Assembly (NCBI RefSeq): GCF_024055795.1 | Contig: NZ_JAMXMY010000009.1 | Location: forward strand, 62,001-126,000 | Source of the DNA: Actinoallomurus purpureus | GTDB taxonomy: Bacteria; Actinomycetota; Actinomycetes; Streptosporangiales; Streptosporangiaceae | Reading direction: 5' to 3' | Length of the DNA: 64,000 bases | Shown here: one piece after another, positions 34,903 through 42,668 of the stretch | How the letters are laid out: each line of letters begins with the position of its first letter | Position numbering within the stretch: position 1 is the first letter of the stretch | The notes under the pieces: model-generated | What the model was told of the DNA's origin: nothing | The model's database searches: none | What the model saw: only the letters and a program-made list of their open reading frames with translations | Program-made: the position numbers and the translations under genes

Positions 34903-35649
34903 GTGACCAGCACCGGGCAGAGATCCCCCCGTACGCCGTCGACCCCCAAACGCGACCGGGTCCGCCGCCACATCCTCGACGTGATCGAGAAGGCCGGCCC
35001 GGGAACGAGCCTGGCGTCCGAACGCGATCTCGCCAACGAGCTCGGAGTGTCCCGCCCGACCATCCGCGCGGCCATCGACGAACTCGTCCGGTCGGGCCTC
35101 CTGGTCCGCCAGCACGGCCGCGGCACGTTCACCAGCCCCCAGAAGATCACACAGGAGCTGCCGGGAAGCACCGGCTTGGCGGTCCCTCCGGCGGAAGGTA
35201 CGTGGATCAGCCGCGTGGTCGCCTTCACGATCGCGCCGGCGGGCTGGTCACGGGCGTCGCGGCTGAGCGTCGAGCCGGACGATGAGGTGCTGCGGGTGAC
35301 GCGGGTGCGGTTGGTGGACGGGGAGCCGATCGCGATCGAACGCCTCGAGCTCCCGGCGGTCCTGGTCCCGGGGCTCGCTCCGCAGGACATGGAGACGGGG
35401 AACTTCTACCAGTTGCTGCGGGAGCGGTACGGGATCAACGTCACCGAGGCGGTCCAGACACTGGAACCGAGCGTCACCAACCCCGAACAGGCGGACCTGC
35501 TGGACGTCACACCGTACTTCCCGATCATGTGCGTCGAACGCACCACTCAGGACGACACCGGGCGCACCATCGAATACGTCCAGTCCGCCTACCGCGGCGA
35601 CCGCTACCGCATCACCACGAAACTCCACTTCGACCACACGTCCGGATAA
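34903..35649 (+). CDS. GntR/HutC-family regulator with UTRA domain (copy B)
   Basis: The protein has 248 residues. The winged HTH spans about 17-82 (LGVSRPTIRAAIDELVRSGL), and the UTRA domain spans about 102-248. Its UTRA half is identical to that of the GntR at 27677-28420, while the HTH and linker differ at many positions. It starts at GTG 34903. The two proteins should sense the same ligand but may read different or overlapping operators. It follows the CBM3-GH16 gene by 73 nt in the same direction and may be co-transcribed with it. Confidence 0.9.
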   Translation: MTSTGQRSPRTPSTPKRDRVRRHILDVIEKAGPGTSLASERDLANELGVSRPTIRAAIDELVRSGLLVRQHGRGTFTSPQKITQELPGSTGLAVPPAEGTWISRVVAFTIAPAGWSRASRLSVEPDDEVLRVTRVRLVDGEPIAIERLELPAVLVPGLAPQDMETGNFYQLLRERYGINVTEAVQTLEPSVTNPEQADLLDVTPYFPIMCVERTTQDDTGRTIEYVQSAYRGDRYRITTKLHFDHTSG

Positions 35650-35658
35650 GTCACGCGC
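35209..35658 (+). repeat. 450-bp near-identical segment, copy B (UTRA domain)
   Basis: This is the inverted counterpart of 27668-28117 and extends 9 bp past the stop codon. Because the copies are inverted and about 7 kb apart, recombination between them would flip the importer-GH20-GH16 block and exchange the HTH parts of the two regulators. Confidence 0.85.
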
Positions 35659-35721
35659 AGGGCATGGAGCAGCTGGCGCTGGTTCCAGATCAGTCCGGGC
35701 GAGCCGGCAGTCTCAACTGAC

Positions 35722-35740
35722 GCAGCACCTTCGGGGCTGC
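35722..35740. terminator. Hairpin between GntR copy B and the SDR gene
   Basis: GCAGCACC-TTC-GGGGCTGC forms an 8-bp stem with one A/G mismatch and a TTC loop. It lies between the convergent GntR (stop 35649) and SDR (stop 35781) genes. Confidence 0.5.
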
Positions 35741-35780
35741 GGAACGAGTTGTAACAGCGGGTTCGATGCCCACGGGCTGA

Positions 35781-36551
35781 TCAGAACATCCCGCCATCGA
35801 GCTGAAGAGTGCGGCCGGTCATGTAGGCCGCGTCGTCGGAGGCGAGGAAGGCGTATCCGGCGGCCACCTCGGACGGCTCCGCGAGCCGCTTCAGCGCGAC
35901 CTGTACGTTGAGCCACTCGGGCAGTGACATCTTGCCGGACAGCTCGGGGTGCAGGTAGCTGGCCGCGTGCTCGGCGGCCATGTCGGTTGCGGTGCCGCCT
36001 GGGGCGATCGCGTTGATGGTGATCCCCTTCTGCCCGAGTTCAGCGGACAGGTTCAGCACCATCGACTCCACCGCTGCCTTGCTGGCGGCGTACAGAGTGT
36101 GGCCGAACACCGCCATGGAAGCGCTGACCGAGGAGGTCAGCACGATCCGGCCACCTTCGCGCATGCGGGCGGCGGCGTGCTGGGCGGCGAACAGCTGCCC
36201 ACGCGTATTGACGGCGAAGACACGGTCGAAGTCGGCCGGGGTGATGTTCTCCAAGGCATCGAAATGCTCGATACCGGCGCAGGACGCGAGCACGTCCAGT
36301 CGGCCGAACTCGGCCACCGCCCGCTCGATCAACGCCCACGTCTGATCCGGGTCGGCGGCGTCGGCCTGCACGGCGACTGCCCGGCTCCCGTCGGCCGTGA
36401 GGTCGGCGAGGAGTGCGTCCGCCGCCGTCTTGTTGCCCCGGTAACCAATGGTCACCGCGGCTCCCTCGGCAGCCAGTCGCCTCGCGACGGCCGCGCCGAT
36501 GCCCCGGCTGCCGCCGGTGACCACAGCCACCTTGCCTTCGAAACGTGCCAT
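35781..36551 (-). CDS. Short-chain dehydrogenase/reductase (SDR)
   Basis: The 256-residue classical SDR has the cofactor motif TGGSRGIGAAV, NNAG replaced by SCAGIEHF, catalytic Ser in LTSSVSAS, catalytic YAASK, and a C-terminal LQLDGGMF. It is probably an NADP(H)-dependent ketoreductase like FabG relatives; the substrate is unknown. ATG 36551 begins the usual MxxFEGKVAVVTGG opening; GTG 36569 is an in-frame alternative preceded by AGAGAGAAG. It stands alone between the GntR gene and the GH59 gene. Confidence 0.88.
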   Translation of the reverse strand: MARFEGKVAVVTGGSRGIGAAVARRLAAEGAAVTIGYRGNKTAADALLADLTADGSRAVAVQADAADPDQTWALIERAVAEFGRLDVLASCAGIEHFDALENITPADFDRVFAVNTRGQLFAAQHAAARMREGGRIVLTSSVSASMAVFGHTLYAASKAAVESMVLNLSAELGQKGITINAIAPGGTATDMAAEHAASYLHPELSGKMSLPEWLNVQVALKRLAEPSEVAAGYAFLASDDAAYMTGRTLQLDGGMF

Positions 36552-36569
36552 CTGCACTGGTGCCACCAC

Positions 36570-36925
36570 TTCTCTCTGTCAGATCGCGCGGCGCGCGGTG
36601 TGCCGGTGATTGGGTCTCTCGAAAACCGGGGTATCTGTGCATCGGCATCCCGCTGGAGGGGCCGCCCGCCCTGCTCACCCGGCCCCTCGCCGACCGGGAT
36701 GCCGGCTTCGACATTACTGCCGTTCACCGTGTTGGAGACGCGCGCGAGGAGTGAGGGCAGCGTTAGCGTGGAACACGCAGGCCTCCGGTTGTGGAGCGGT
36801 TCCCAAGTCCCACTCCACAACCGGAGGCCTTCGCCATCACGCACATTCAGGCCGTGTCGTCACACGTCCTCAACCGACCTGCCCGGGCAGTACAGCCGGC
36901 TCATGTTCCAGTGCGGTGTCCTTGT
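36570..36925. other. Intergenic stretch with long hairpin
   Basis: I see no gene here. The only clear structure is the 18-bp-stem hairpin at 36779-36830. A short plus-strand frame ending in RDAGFDITAVHRVGDAREE (stop about 36754) reads like a protein tail but has no visible start or family. Confidence 0.35.
36779..36830 (-). terminator. Long hairpin downstream of the GH59 gene
   Basis: AGGCCTCCGGTTGTGGAG pairs perfectly with CTCCACAACCGGAGGCCT, an 18-bp stem around a 16-nt loop. It begins about 95 nt after the GH59 stop codon and is the strongest hairpin of the window, although no T tract follows. Confidence 0.6.
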
Positions 36926-39706
36926 TCATGAGGACCAGTTCCACCGCTGGTTGGCGCCGCCGTTGCAGGTCCAGATCTCCAAGGGGGTGCTGTTGGAGGT
37001 GCCGCCGGCGGTGGCGTCGAGGCACTTGCCGGAACCTACGCCGACGACGGTGCCGTCGGCGCGGACCATCCACTGCTGGTTACTGGCGCCGGTGCAGTCC
37101 CAGATGATCACCGGGGTGCCGTCCGTCGTGCCCCCGCCGGACACATCGAGGCACTTGGTGTCGTACACGGTCAGCTGGTTCGAGGCGGTGGAGGTCCACT
37201 GCTGGTTGGTGCCGCTGTTGCAGTCCCACAGCGCCAACGCGGTTCCGTTGGTCTGTGAGAAGCCGGGCACGTCGACGCACCGGCCGGACTGCTGGCCGCG
37301 GATGACCCCGGCGGTGACACCCCGGCCCCACTGCTGGTCGGCCCCGCCGTTGCAACCCCAGATCTGCAGCGGGGTGCCGTTGTCCGTGCCCTGAGCGGCG
37401 GAGTCGAGGCACTTGCCGGAGCCGACGTTCAACACTGTGCCGTCCGGGTTGACCGCCCACTGCTGTGCGCGAGTGCCGTTGCAGTCGTCGATCTGCGCGG
37501 CAGTGCCGTCGGCGGTGCCATCGCCGGCGACGCTCAGGCACTTGTTGCCGTACACCTGCAACTGTTGCTGCGGGGTGAGCGTCCACTGCTGGTCGGCGCC
37601 ACCGGTGCAGTCCCACAGAGCCACGGCCGTGCCGTTGGCCTGCGAGGCGCCGGTCACGCCGGCGCAGCGGCCGGACTGGCGGCCCTTCAGGACGCCGGCG
37701 AGGTTGCCGGGCGGGTTCGCGGTGACGGCGAGGTTGTCGAACATGTCGGTCTGGTAGCCGACGACGCCGAGACCGACCTGGCCCGTGACGTAGGAGCTGT
37801 CCGTCACCGTGCCGAGCGTGGCGCCGTCCAAGGAGGCGGTGATCTGGTTGCCCGAGAACCCGAGGCTGATGGTGTGCCAGGTGTTCAGGCCGAGGCCGGA
37901 ATGGGTGCCGGACGTCAACGTGGTCTGGGTGCCGGTGGCGGTGTTCTTCGCGATCGACCAGGCACCGGTGTCGGCGATGCGCAACTGGTAGGCGGCCTGG
38001 TGGCTCTGCGGCCGGTTCTGTTTGCCCGCCCGCCCGAGCAGTGTCACCGTGCCGGCCTGCTGCAGGTCCACGTCCACTTTGACGGTGTAGTTCGCCCAGG
38101 TGGTGTCGCCCAGCAACGTGTACGCGTCGGAGTCCTGCTGCCACTCGATGGGCTTGACCGGCGTGACCTGCTGGATGCACTGGCCGCCGCGGCCGGCTGC
38201 GCACGGGCGTGCCTCGAAGGAACCCTGCATGTCGGAGAGGTACTTCGCCTCCGCGTTGGTGGCGACGCGGTCGAAGTCGTCGGTATAGGGCAGGGCGAGC
38301 GGGTGGTCGGCGGGCGCGGTGGTGGTGCCCTTGCCCTGCCCGCCGAGGGTGCTGACGGTGTAGACGTAGCCCGGCTGCATCGTCAGGGAATACGAGCCGT
38401 TGCTGGGCGTGATGTCGGCGGTGTGGACGAAGGAGGTGGATCCGCTGGGCGCGTTGACGTCGGTGGCCCACACGTGGACCCTGTCGGTGGACAGGCCGCC
38501 CTGGACGTGGACGTTCACGGTCTGCGCCGAACTGGATGTCGTGGTCTCCAGGATGGTGGAGTAGTCGGCGCCCTTGGCCGACTTCAGCGTCACGTACGTG
38601 CCGTTGGCCTCCGACCCGCCGAGATAGCCCGAAGCGCTGTCGATGAACTTCCAGCCGGGCCGGGTGAACTGGGTGACCTGGGCGGTCGCCCAGGTGCTGG
38701 CGCCGATGGTGTAGTTGCCCGACCAAGGGGAGCCGGCGGTGGCCAGGCCGGTGGTGTTGAAGGGCAGGTTCGGGTAGAGCGCCGCGATGAGCGGCCAGTT
38801 GAAGAAGCTGGTCATCTTGGCGTCGATGTAGCCGCGGACGATCGCGCGGATCAGTGCGGGCGCGCCGATGTTCATGTCCTGCGAGCCGTTTTCGCTGTCC
38901 CACAGTGGCTTGCCGCTGTCGCGAGCCGTGGCGGTGCTGGAGCAGGTGTTGGCGCTGCCGCCGTCACCGCCCTCGCAGGAGTAGTGGGTACCGATGATGG
39001 AGACCGCGTCGTTGAACGCGGGGTTCTTCGCCATGTCGTCGGCCACGCTCCAGCCGCTGTCGTCGGCGACGAGCTGAACGCCCTTGTATCCGTGGGAGTC
39101 CAGCGCGGAGCGCAGCTGGACGAACCAGTTGGCGTCGTGGCCGCGTTCGTTCCAGCCACCGAGGTACTTGATCTTCAAATCGTGCTGCTTGGCGCAGTCC
39201 AGCCAAGAGATCAGGTAGTTGATCGTGTCGGTGGACCAGAATCCGTCGTTGATCCAGCCCGGGGCGGCCCATGCCAGCCCGTACAGACCGATGTCGGGAT
39301 TACGCGCCTTGGCCTGCTCACCGAGCCAGAACTCATAACCGGCGTTGCAGTTGATCGTGCCGCGGGAGTGCTCGATCGACGGCTCGGAGCCATCGGTGGA
39401 GTTGGCGTCCCCGCCGATCTCCAACTTCAGCAGCTGCAGGTCGGCGCCGTAGCCGGGCTTGAACAGATAGTCCAGGATCTGTGACCGCTGTGCTGCCGGA
39501 TAGTCTCTGAGGAGGCGTGAGTTTCCGCCGCCCCCGCTGATCGCTCCGATACCGTCGAACGTCCGGCCGCTCTGGCTCCCGTCGACGGTGATGGAGGTGG
39601 TGGTGGCGGCGCGCGCCGGAGCGGCACCCCCCACGAGCAGAGAAGCGAGCAGGGCAGCGAGCAGGGCCAGCACCCATACGGGCGTGAGCCTCGATGGACG
39701 TGTCAT
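36926..39706 (-). CDS. Secreted galactocerebrosidase-like enzyme, GH59, with ricin-type lectin domains
   Basis: The protein has 926 residues. The signal peptide ends near ARAA (about 32). The catalytic region has the galactosylceramidase signature (FDGIGAISGGGGNSRLLRDY, LQLLKLEIGGDANSTDGSEP). The acid/base Glu is in GGWNERG (about 185) and the nucleophile Glu in LWDSENGS (about 271). A beta-sandwich and a lectin-like domain follow. The last ~260 residues form two ricin-B/CBM13 trefoils with repeated QQW motifs. GH59 enzymes remove beta-galactose from galactosylceramide and related glycans. ATG 39706 has AAGGA 8 nt upstream and is preferred over ATG 39715. Confidence 0.88.
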   Translation of the reverse strand: MTRPSRLTPVWVLALLAALLASLLVGGAAPARAATTTSITVDGSQSGRTFDGIGAISGGGGNSRLLRDYPAAQRSQILDYLFKPGYGADLQLLKLEIGGDANSTDGSEPSIEHSRGTINCNAGYEFWLGEQAKARNPDIGLYGLAWAAPGWINDGFWSTDTINYLISWLDCAKQHDLKIKYLGGWNERGHDANWFVQLRSALDSHGYKGVQLVADDSGWSVADDMAKNPAFNDAVSIIGTHYSCEGGDGGSANTCSSTATARDSGKPLWDSENGSQDMNIGAPALIRAIVRGYIDAKMTSFFNWPLIAALYPNLPFNTTGLATAGSPWSGNYTIGASTWATAQVTQFTRPGWKFIDSASGYLGGSEANGTYVTLKSAKGADYSTILETTTSSSAQTVNVHVQGGLSTDRVHVWATDVNAPSGSTSFVHTADITPSNGSYSLTMQPGYVYTVSTLGGQGKGTTTAPADHPLALPYTDDFDRVATNAEAKYLSDMQGSFEARPCAAGRGGQCIQQVTPVKPIEWQQDSDAYTLLGDTTWANYTVKVDVDLQQAGTVTLLGRAGKQNRPQSHQAAYQLRIADTGAWSIAKNTATGTQTTLTSGTHSGLGLNTWHTISLGFSGNQITASLDGATLGTVTDSSYVTGQVGLGVVGYQTDMFDNLAVTANPPGNLAGVLKGRQSGRCAGVTGASQANGTAVALWDCTGGADQQWTLTPQQQLQVYGNKCLSVAGDGTADGTAAQIDDCNGTRAQQWAVNPDGTVLNVGSGKCLDSAAQGTDNGTPLQIWGCNGGADQQWGRGVTAGVIRGQQSGRCVDVPGFSQTNGTALALWDCNSGTNQQWTSTASNQLTVYDTKCLDVSGGGTTDGTPVIIWDCTGASNQQWMVRADGTVVGVGSGKCLDATAGGTSNSTPLEIWTCNGGANQRWNWSS

Positions 39707-39843
39707 TGTCGGCATCCTTTGCTTGCGGGAATCGGCTGGTCGAACGCGATGACCTTCGCGTCGGTGGTGAGGGCGCGCAGGATCTCCACGCGCTGCCGCT
39801 GCGCGGGTGTGAGGTGCGAGCCGAGGGTGTAGGGGTCCGAAGC
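39703..39843 (-). pseudogene. Sugar ABC transporter ATPase remnant
   Basis: A minus-strand frame reads SDPYTLGSHLTPAQRQRVEI and continues LRALTTDAKVIAFDQPIP to a TGA at 39703-39705. It resembles the signature-plus-Walker B part of an RbsA/MglA-type sugar ATPase (LSxAxRQ-VEI, then VLxLDEP). Here FDQP replaces LDEP, which would destroy the catalytic Glu. Only about 45 codons remain, wedged between the GH27 terminator and the GH59 start. The identification is by eye. Confidence 0.4.
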
Positions 39844-39875
39844 CCGGCCGGCGGCCGGACGGCCTTCAGATGTCG

Positions 39876-39903
39876 GGTGGGGCGGCCCGGAGGCCGCCCC
39901 ACC
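39876..39903 (-). terminator. Perfect hairpin after the GH27 gene
   Basis: GGTGGGGCGGCC pairs with GGCCGCCCCACC around a CGGA tetraloop, a 12-bp perfect stem starting 6 nt after the GH27 stop. It is a clear factor-independent terminator for a high-GC genome. Confidence 0.7.
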
Positions 39904-39909
39904 GCGTGG

Positions 39910-41922
39910 TCAGGTGCAGGTGATGCGGGCGTCGGCCCAGTCGGCGTGGTCGCTGTCGTTCCCGTTGCCGCCGTCGGTGACGATGAGGCGGACCATGGTC
40001 GCCCCGGCGACGTTCGCCGTCAGGTGCGCCGCCGGGTCGGCGGTCGTGAGCAGGCCGCTGCCGGCGACCTTGGCGCCGTCGGCCCAGATCTCGAAGGTCA
40101 CCGAGCCGTTCGAGGTCTTCTCGTCGTCCACGCCGACGTCGGCCGCCACGGAGGTGCACTTCTTGGCGGCGTAGTACTCGATGGTGCTCAGCGCGTGCGC
40201 GCCCAGGCCCTTCTTGTAGACGACGCCATTGATGGTGATCGGGTGACCGTCGCCGGCCCCCGCCTCACCATTGCTCATGTCCTTCTCCACCGGCCCCCAG
40301 CCGTTCGTCGACCGCACCCACGGCAGGTCGCTCAGGTACGTGGTGCCGGTCGGCGGCGTCGTCAGCTTCAACGCGGTCACCTGAACGGTGGACTCCGCCG
40401 AGCCATCGGCGTAGGTCGTGGCCGCGCTCAGGTCGTGGACACTGGAGGCGTCCTGCGGCGGGGTGACCGTCCAGGAGGTGGTGAAGGACTTGTCGGTGCC
40501 GAGGGCGGGCGTGTTCGACGGGGACGCGGGCCGTACGGTCCAGCCGTCCGGCGCGGTCAGGCGGGTGCGGACCTCCAGCGCCGGCTTCCGCCCGGCGTTG
40601 GTGACCGTCGTCGTGACGGTGGTCGGCGTGCCGGGTTGGATGATGGGCACGGCACCGGGGTAGGGAACGGACAGGCCGACGCCGACGTCGACCGCCGGCG
40701 GGTACTGCGCCCACGCCCGGTCGGCGGACACTCGGAGCAGGACGGTGCCGTGCGCGGGGACGGTCGCGGCGATCGCCCCGGCGGTCTCGCGAGTGGTGTG
40801 CGCCCACAGGTCACGGACCGTGTAGGCGGGCGCGGCGGGCAGGCCGGCTGCGGCCGCCGACGTGCTGATCCGCTGCGGTCCGTCGGACTCGTTGAACAGC
40901 GCGACCGCCCGGTCGCCGCCCTTCAGGGGCTTGACGAACACGTCGCGTCCGCCGTCCGTGCTGATCGGCGCGCCCTGGACGCCGAGCGGGTCCTGGTCGA
41001 CCGCGATGACGTCCCGGTTGGTGAGGATCTTCATGGTCGCGGCCGAGGCCTTGCGCAGGTCGGTACCGATGAGCAGCGGGGCGGCCATCACCGACCAGAG
41101 GCTGAAGTGCGAGCGGTACTCGGTCTCGGTCATGCCGCCGTTGCCGACCTCGAGCATGTCGGGGTCGTTCCAGTGGCCGGGGCCGGCGTACGGGGCGAGT
41201 GTCATGTTCTGGTGGATGATCGACAGCATCGAGGGGTAGTTGTCGAAGATGTCGCCGGTGGTGCGCCAGGAGTTGCCGACGTCCTTGGCCCACAGCCAGG
41301 GCTTGTTCTCGCCCCACTCGCACATCGAGAACAGGATCGGCCGGCCGGTGGCGGCCAGCGCGTCGCGCATGGCGGTGTAGCGCGTGACCGCGTCGATGCC
41401 CTGGTTGTTGCAGTTGTCGTACTTCAGGTAGTCCACGCCCCAGGACGCCCACAGCCGCGCGTCCTGCTGCTCGTGGCCGAGGGAGCCGGGCATCGTCTGG
41501 GCGCAGGTGAGCGTGCCGGCGCTGGTGTAGAGGCCGAACTTCAGGCCCTTGGAGTGGACGTAGTCGGCGAGCGTCTTGATGCCGTGGGGGAACCTCGTGG
41601 CGTTCGGGACGTAGTCGCCGTTCGCGTCACGGTTCTTCTCGGCCCAGCAGTCGTCGAGGTTGACGTACTGGTACCCGGCGTCCTTCAGTCCCGAGGACAC
41701 GAACAGGTCGGCGATGCCCTTGACCATTTCCTCATTGAAGTCGGCGTCGCAGTGGGTGGCGTTCCAGTTGTTGAACCCCATCTGCGGGGTCCGGGCCAGG
41801 CCGTTCTCAAGGGCGGCCGCCGGGGGTGCGGAGGCGGCCGAGGCGAGGGTGAGCGCCACGGCGGATGCGGCGCTCACCGCGAGCGCGGCGAGGGCGGAGG
41901 TGAGAGAACGGACGGTGCGCAT
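39910..41922 (-). CDS. Secreted alpha-galactosidase, GH27, with NPCBM domain
   Basis: The protein has 670 residues. The signal peptide ends near AALE (about 38). The GH27 catalytic domain shows ARTPQMGFNNWN, YVNLDDCW, the nucleophile Asp in YLKYDNC (about 169) and the acid/base Asp in GHWNDPDML (about 251). A beta-sandwich, a NEW3-like domain (PGTPTTVTTTVTNAGRK) and a C-terminal NPCBM galactose-binding-like domain follow (about 530-670). It removes terminal alpha-galactose outside the cell. ATG 41922 has AGAGGAGA upstream. It shares direction with GH59 but has its own terminator at 39876-39903. Confidence 0.9.
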   Translation of the reverse strand: MRTVRSLTSALAALAVSAASAVALTLASAASAPPAAALENGLARTPQMGFNNWNATHCDADFNEEMVKGIADLFVSSGLKDAGYQYVNLDDCWAEKNRDANGDYVPNATRFPHGIKTLADYVHSKGLKFGLYTSAGTLTCAQTMPGSLGHEQQDARLWASWGVDYLKYDNCNNQGIDAVTRYTAMRDALAATGRPILFSMCEWGENKPWLWAKDVGNSWRTTGDIFDNYPSMLSIIHQNMTLAPYAGPGHWNDPDMLEVGNGGMTETEYRSHFSLWSVMAAPLLIGTDLRKASAATMKILTNRDVIAVDQDPLGVQGAPISTDGGRDVFVKPLKGGDRAVALFNESDGPQRISTSAAAAGLPAAPAYTVRDLWAHTTRETAGAIAATVPAHGTVLLRVSADRAWAQYPPAVDVGVGLSVPYPGAVPIIQPGTPTTVTTTVTNAGRKPALEVRTRLTAPDGWTVRPASPSNTPALGTDKSFTTSWTVTPPQDASSVHDLSAATTYADGSAESTVQVTALKLTTPPTGTTYLSDLPWVRSTNGWGPVEKDMSNGEAGAGDGHPITINGVVYKKGLGAHALSTIEYYAAKKCTSVAADVGVDDEKTSNGSVTFEIWADGAKVAGSGLLTTADPAAHLTANVAGATMVRLIVTDGGNGNDSDHADWADARITCT

Positions 41923-42668
41923 GCTGGTCTCCTCTGGGGTGGCGGGGGGATCGCGCACGGGTGTGGGGCGGCGCGGCGTAGCGGCACCACGCCGCCCCGG
42001 CGACCGGCGGACGGCGGAGGACGTCCAACGGCCACATCTCGGGGATCTGGTTGAGCTTTCCTACCTTCCGGTCCGGCCGCCCATGAGATTTCCGTTGAGT
42101 TACGAGGTCTGATCGCGGTCATTCGTACCATTGCCAACACGAACCAACAAGACCCGATCCACATCCTGTTGAGTAGTGTTGACATCTGTCGCTTCGAGGG
42201 AGATGCTCGGTGCCCCGGCGCGAGGAGGGGGACGATGCTCGCCCAGCGGCGCGACGGCGTCCGCGTCGCCGACCTCCTCCGGGAGTGCCCTTCCCTCGCT
42301 CGCCCCGCACCCGCGTCTTGGGGGTCGCGAGGCTTACCGGACGAGACCGGCGTGCTGTGGCCGGCCCTCGGGGGTCGAGGCCGACGATGCCGTACGCATC
42401 GGCGAGTCGCCCGGGTGGACCGAGCCGCCTGGCTCGCGCGTCAGCGCACCCGAACCTCGGCCTCCACCCGACGCGGTAAACAGAAAGCTAACTTTCCTAT
42501 TGACTCGAAATAGTAAAGAAGCCATCCTGAGGGCGCTCTCGCGATGAAGAGCTTCGAGCGTTCGCGGACGAATTCTGAGGCCGGCTGGGGAAGCGATCAG
42601 CCGGCGAGACGGCGATCGCGTGCCCAGGGCGGCTTCTGCCTGCTCTCCAGGAGATAGGAGAGGTGAGA
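41923..42668. other. Long divergent intergenic region (GH27 / GH64)
   Basis: No supported gene is seen; short open frames here overlap one another on both strands and have no family resemblance. The promoters of GH27 (minus) and GH64 (plus) must lie here. A GAAAG-CTAA-CTTTC palindrome at 42483-42496 sits in a locally AT-rich stretch about 180 bp upstream of GH64. Confidence 0.45.
42483..42496. promoter_or_regulatory. Candidate operator upstream of GH64 (GAAAGCTAACTTTC)
   Basis: A perfect 5-4-5 inverted repeat is followed by TTGACT at about 42500-42505, in an AT-rich island. Position and symmetry suggest a regulator site for the GH64 gene; the binder is unknown. Confidence 0.4.

Noticed and set aside
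37565-39484. 639-codon plus-strand frame inside GH59
   Set aside because: It lies fully antisense to a gene with clear catalytic motifs and a signal peptide.
39694-42054. 786-codon plus-strand frame opposite GH27
   Set aside because: It is antisense to GH27, its residues are biased to V/G/R/D, and no domain is recognisable.
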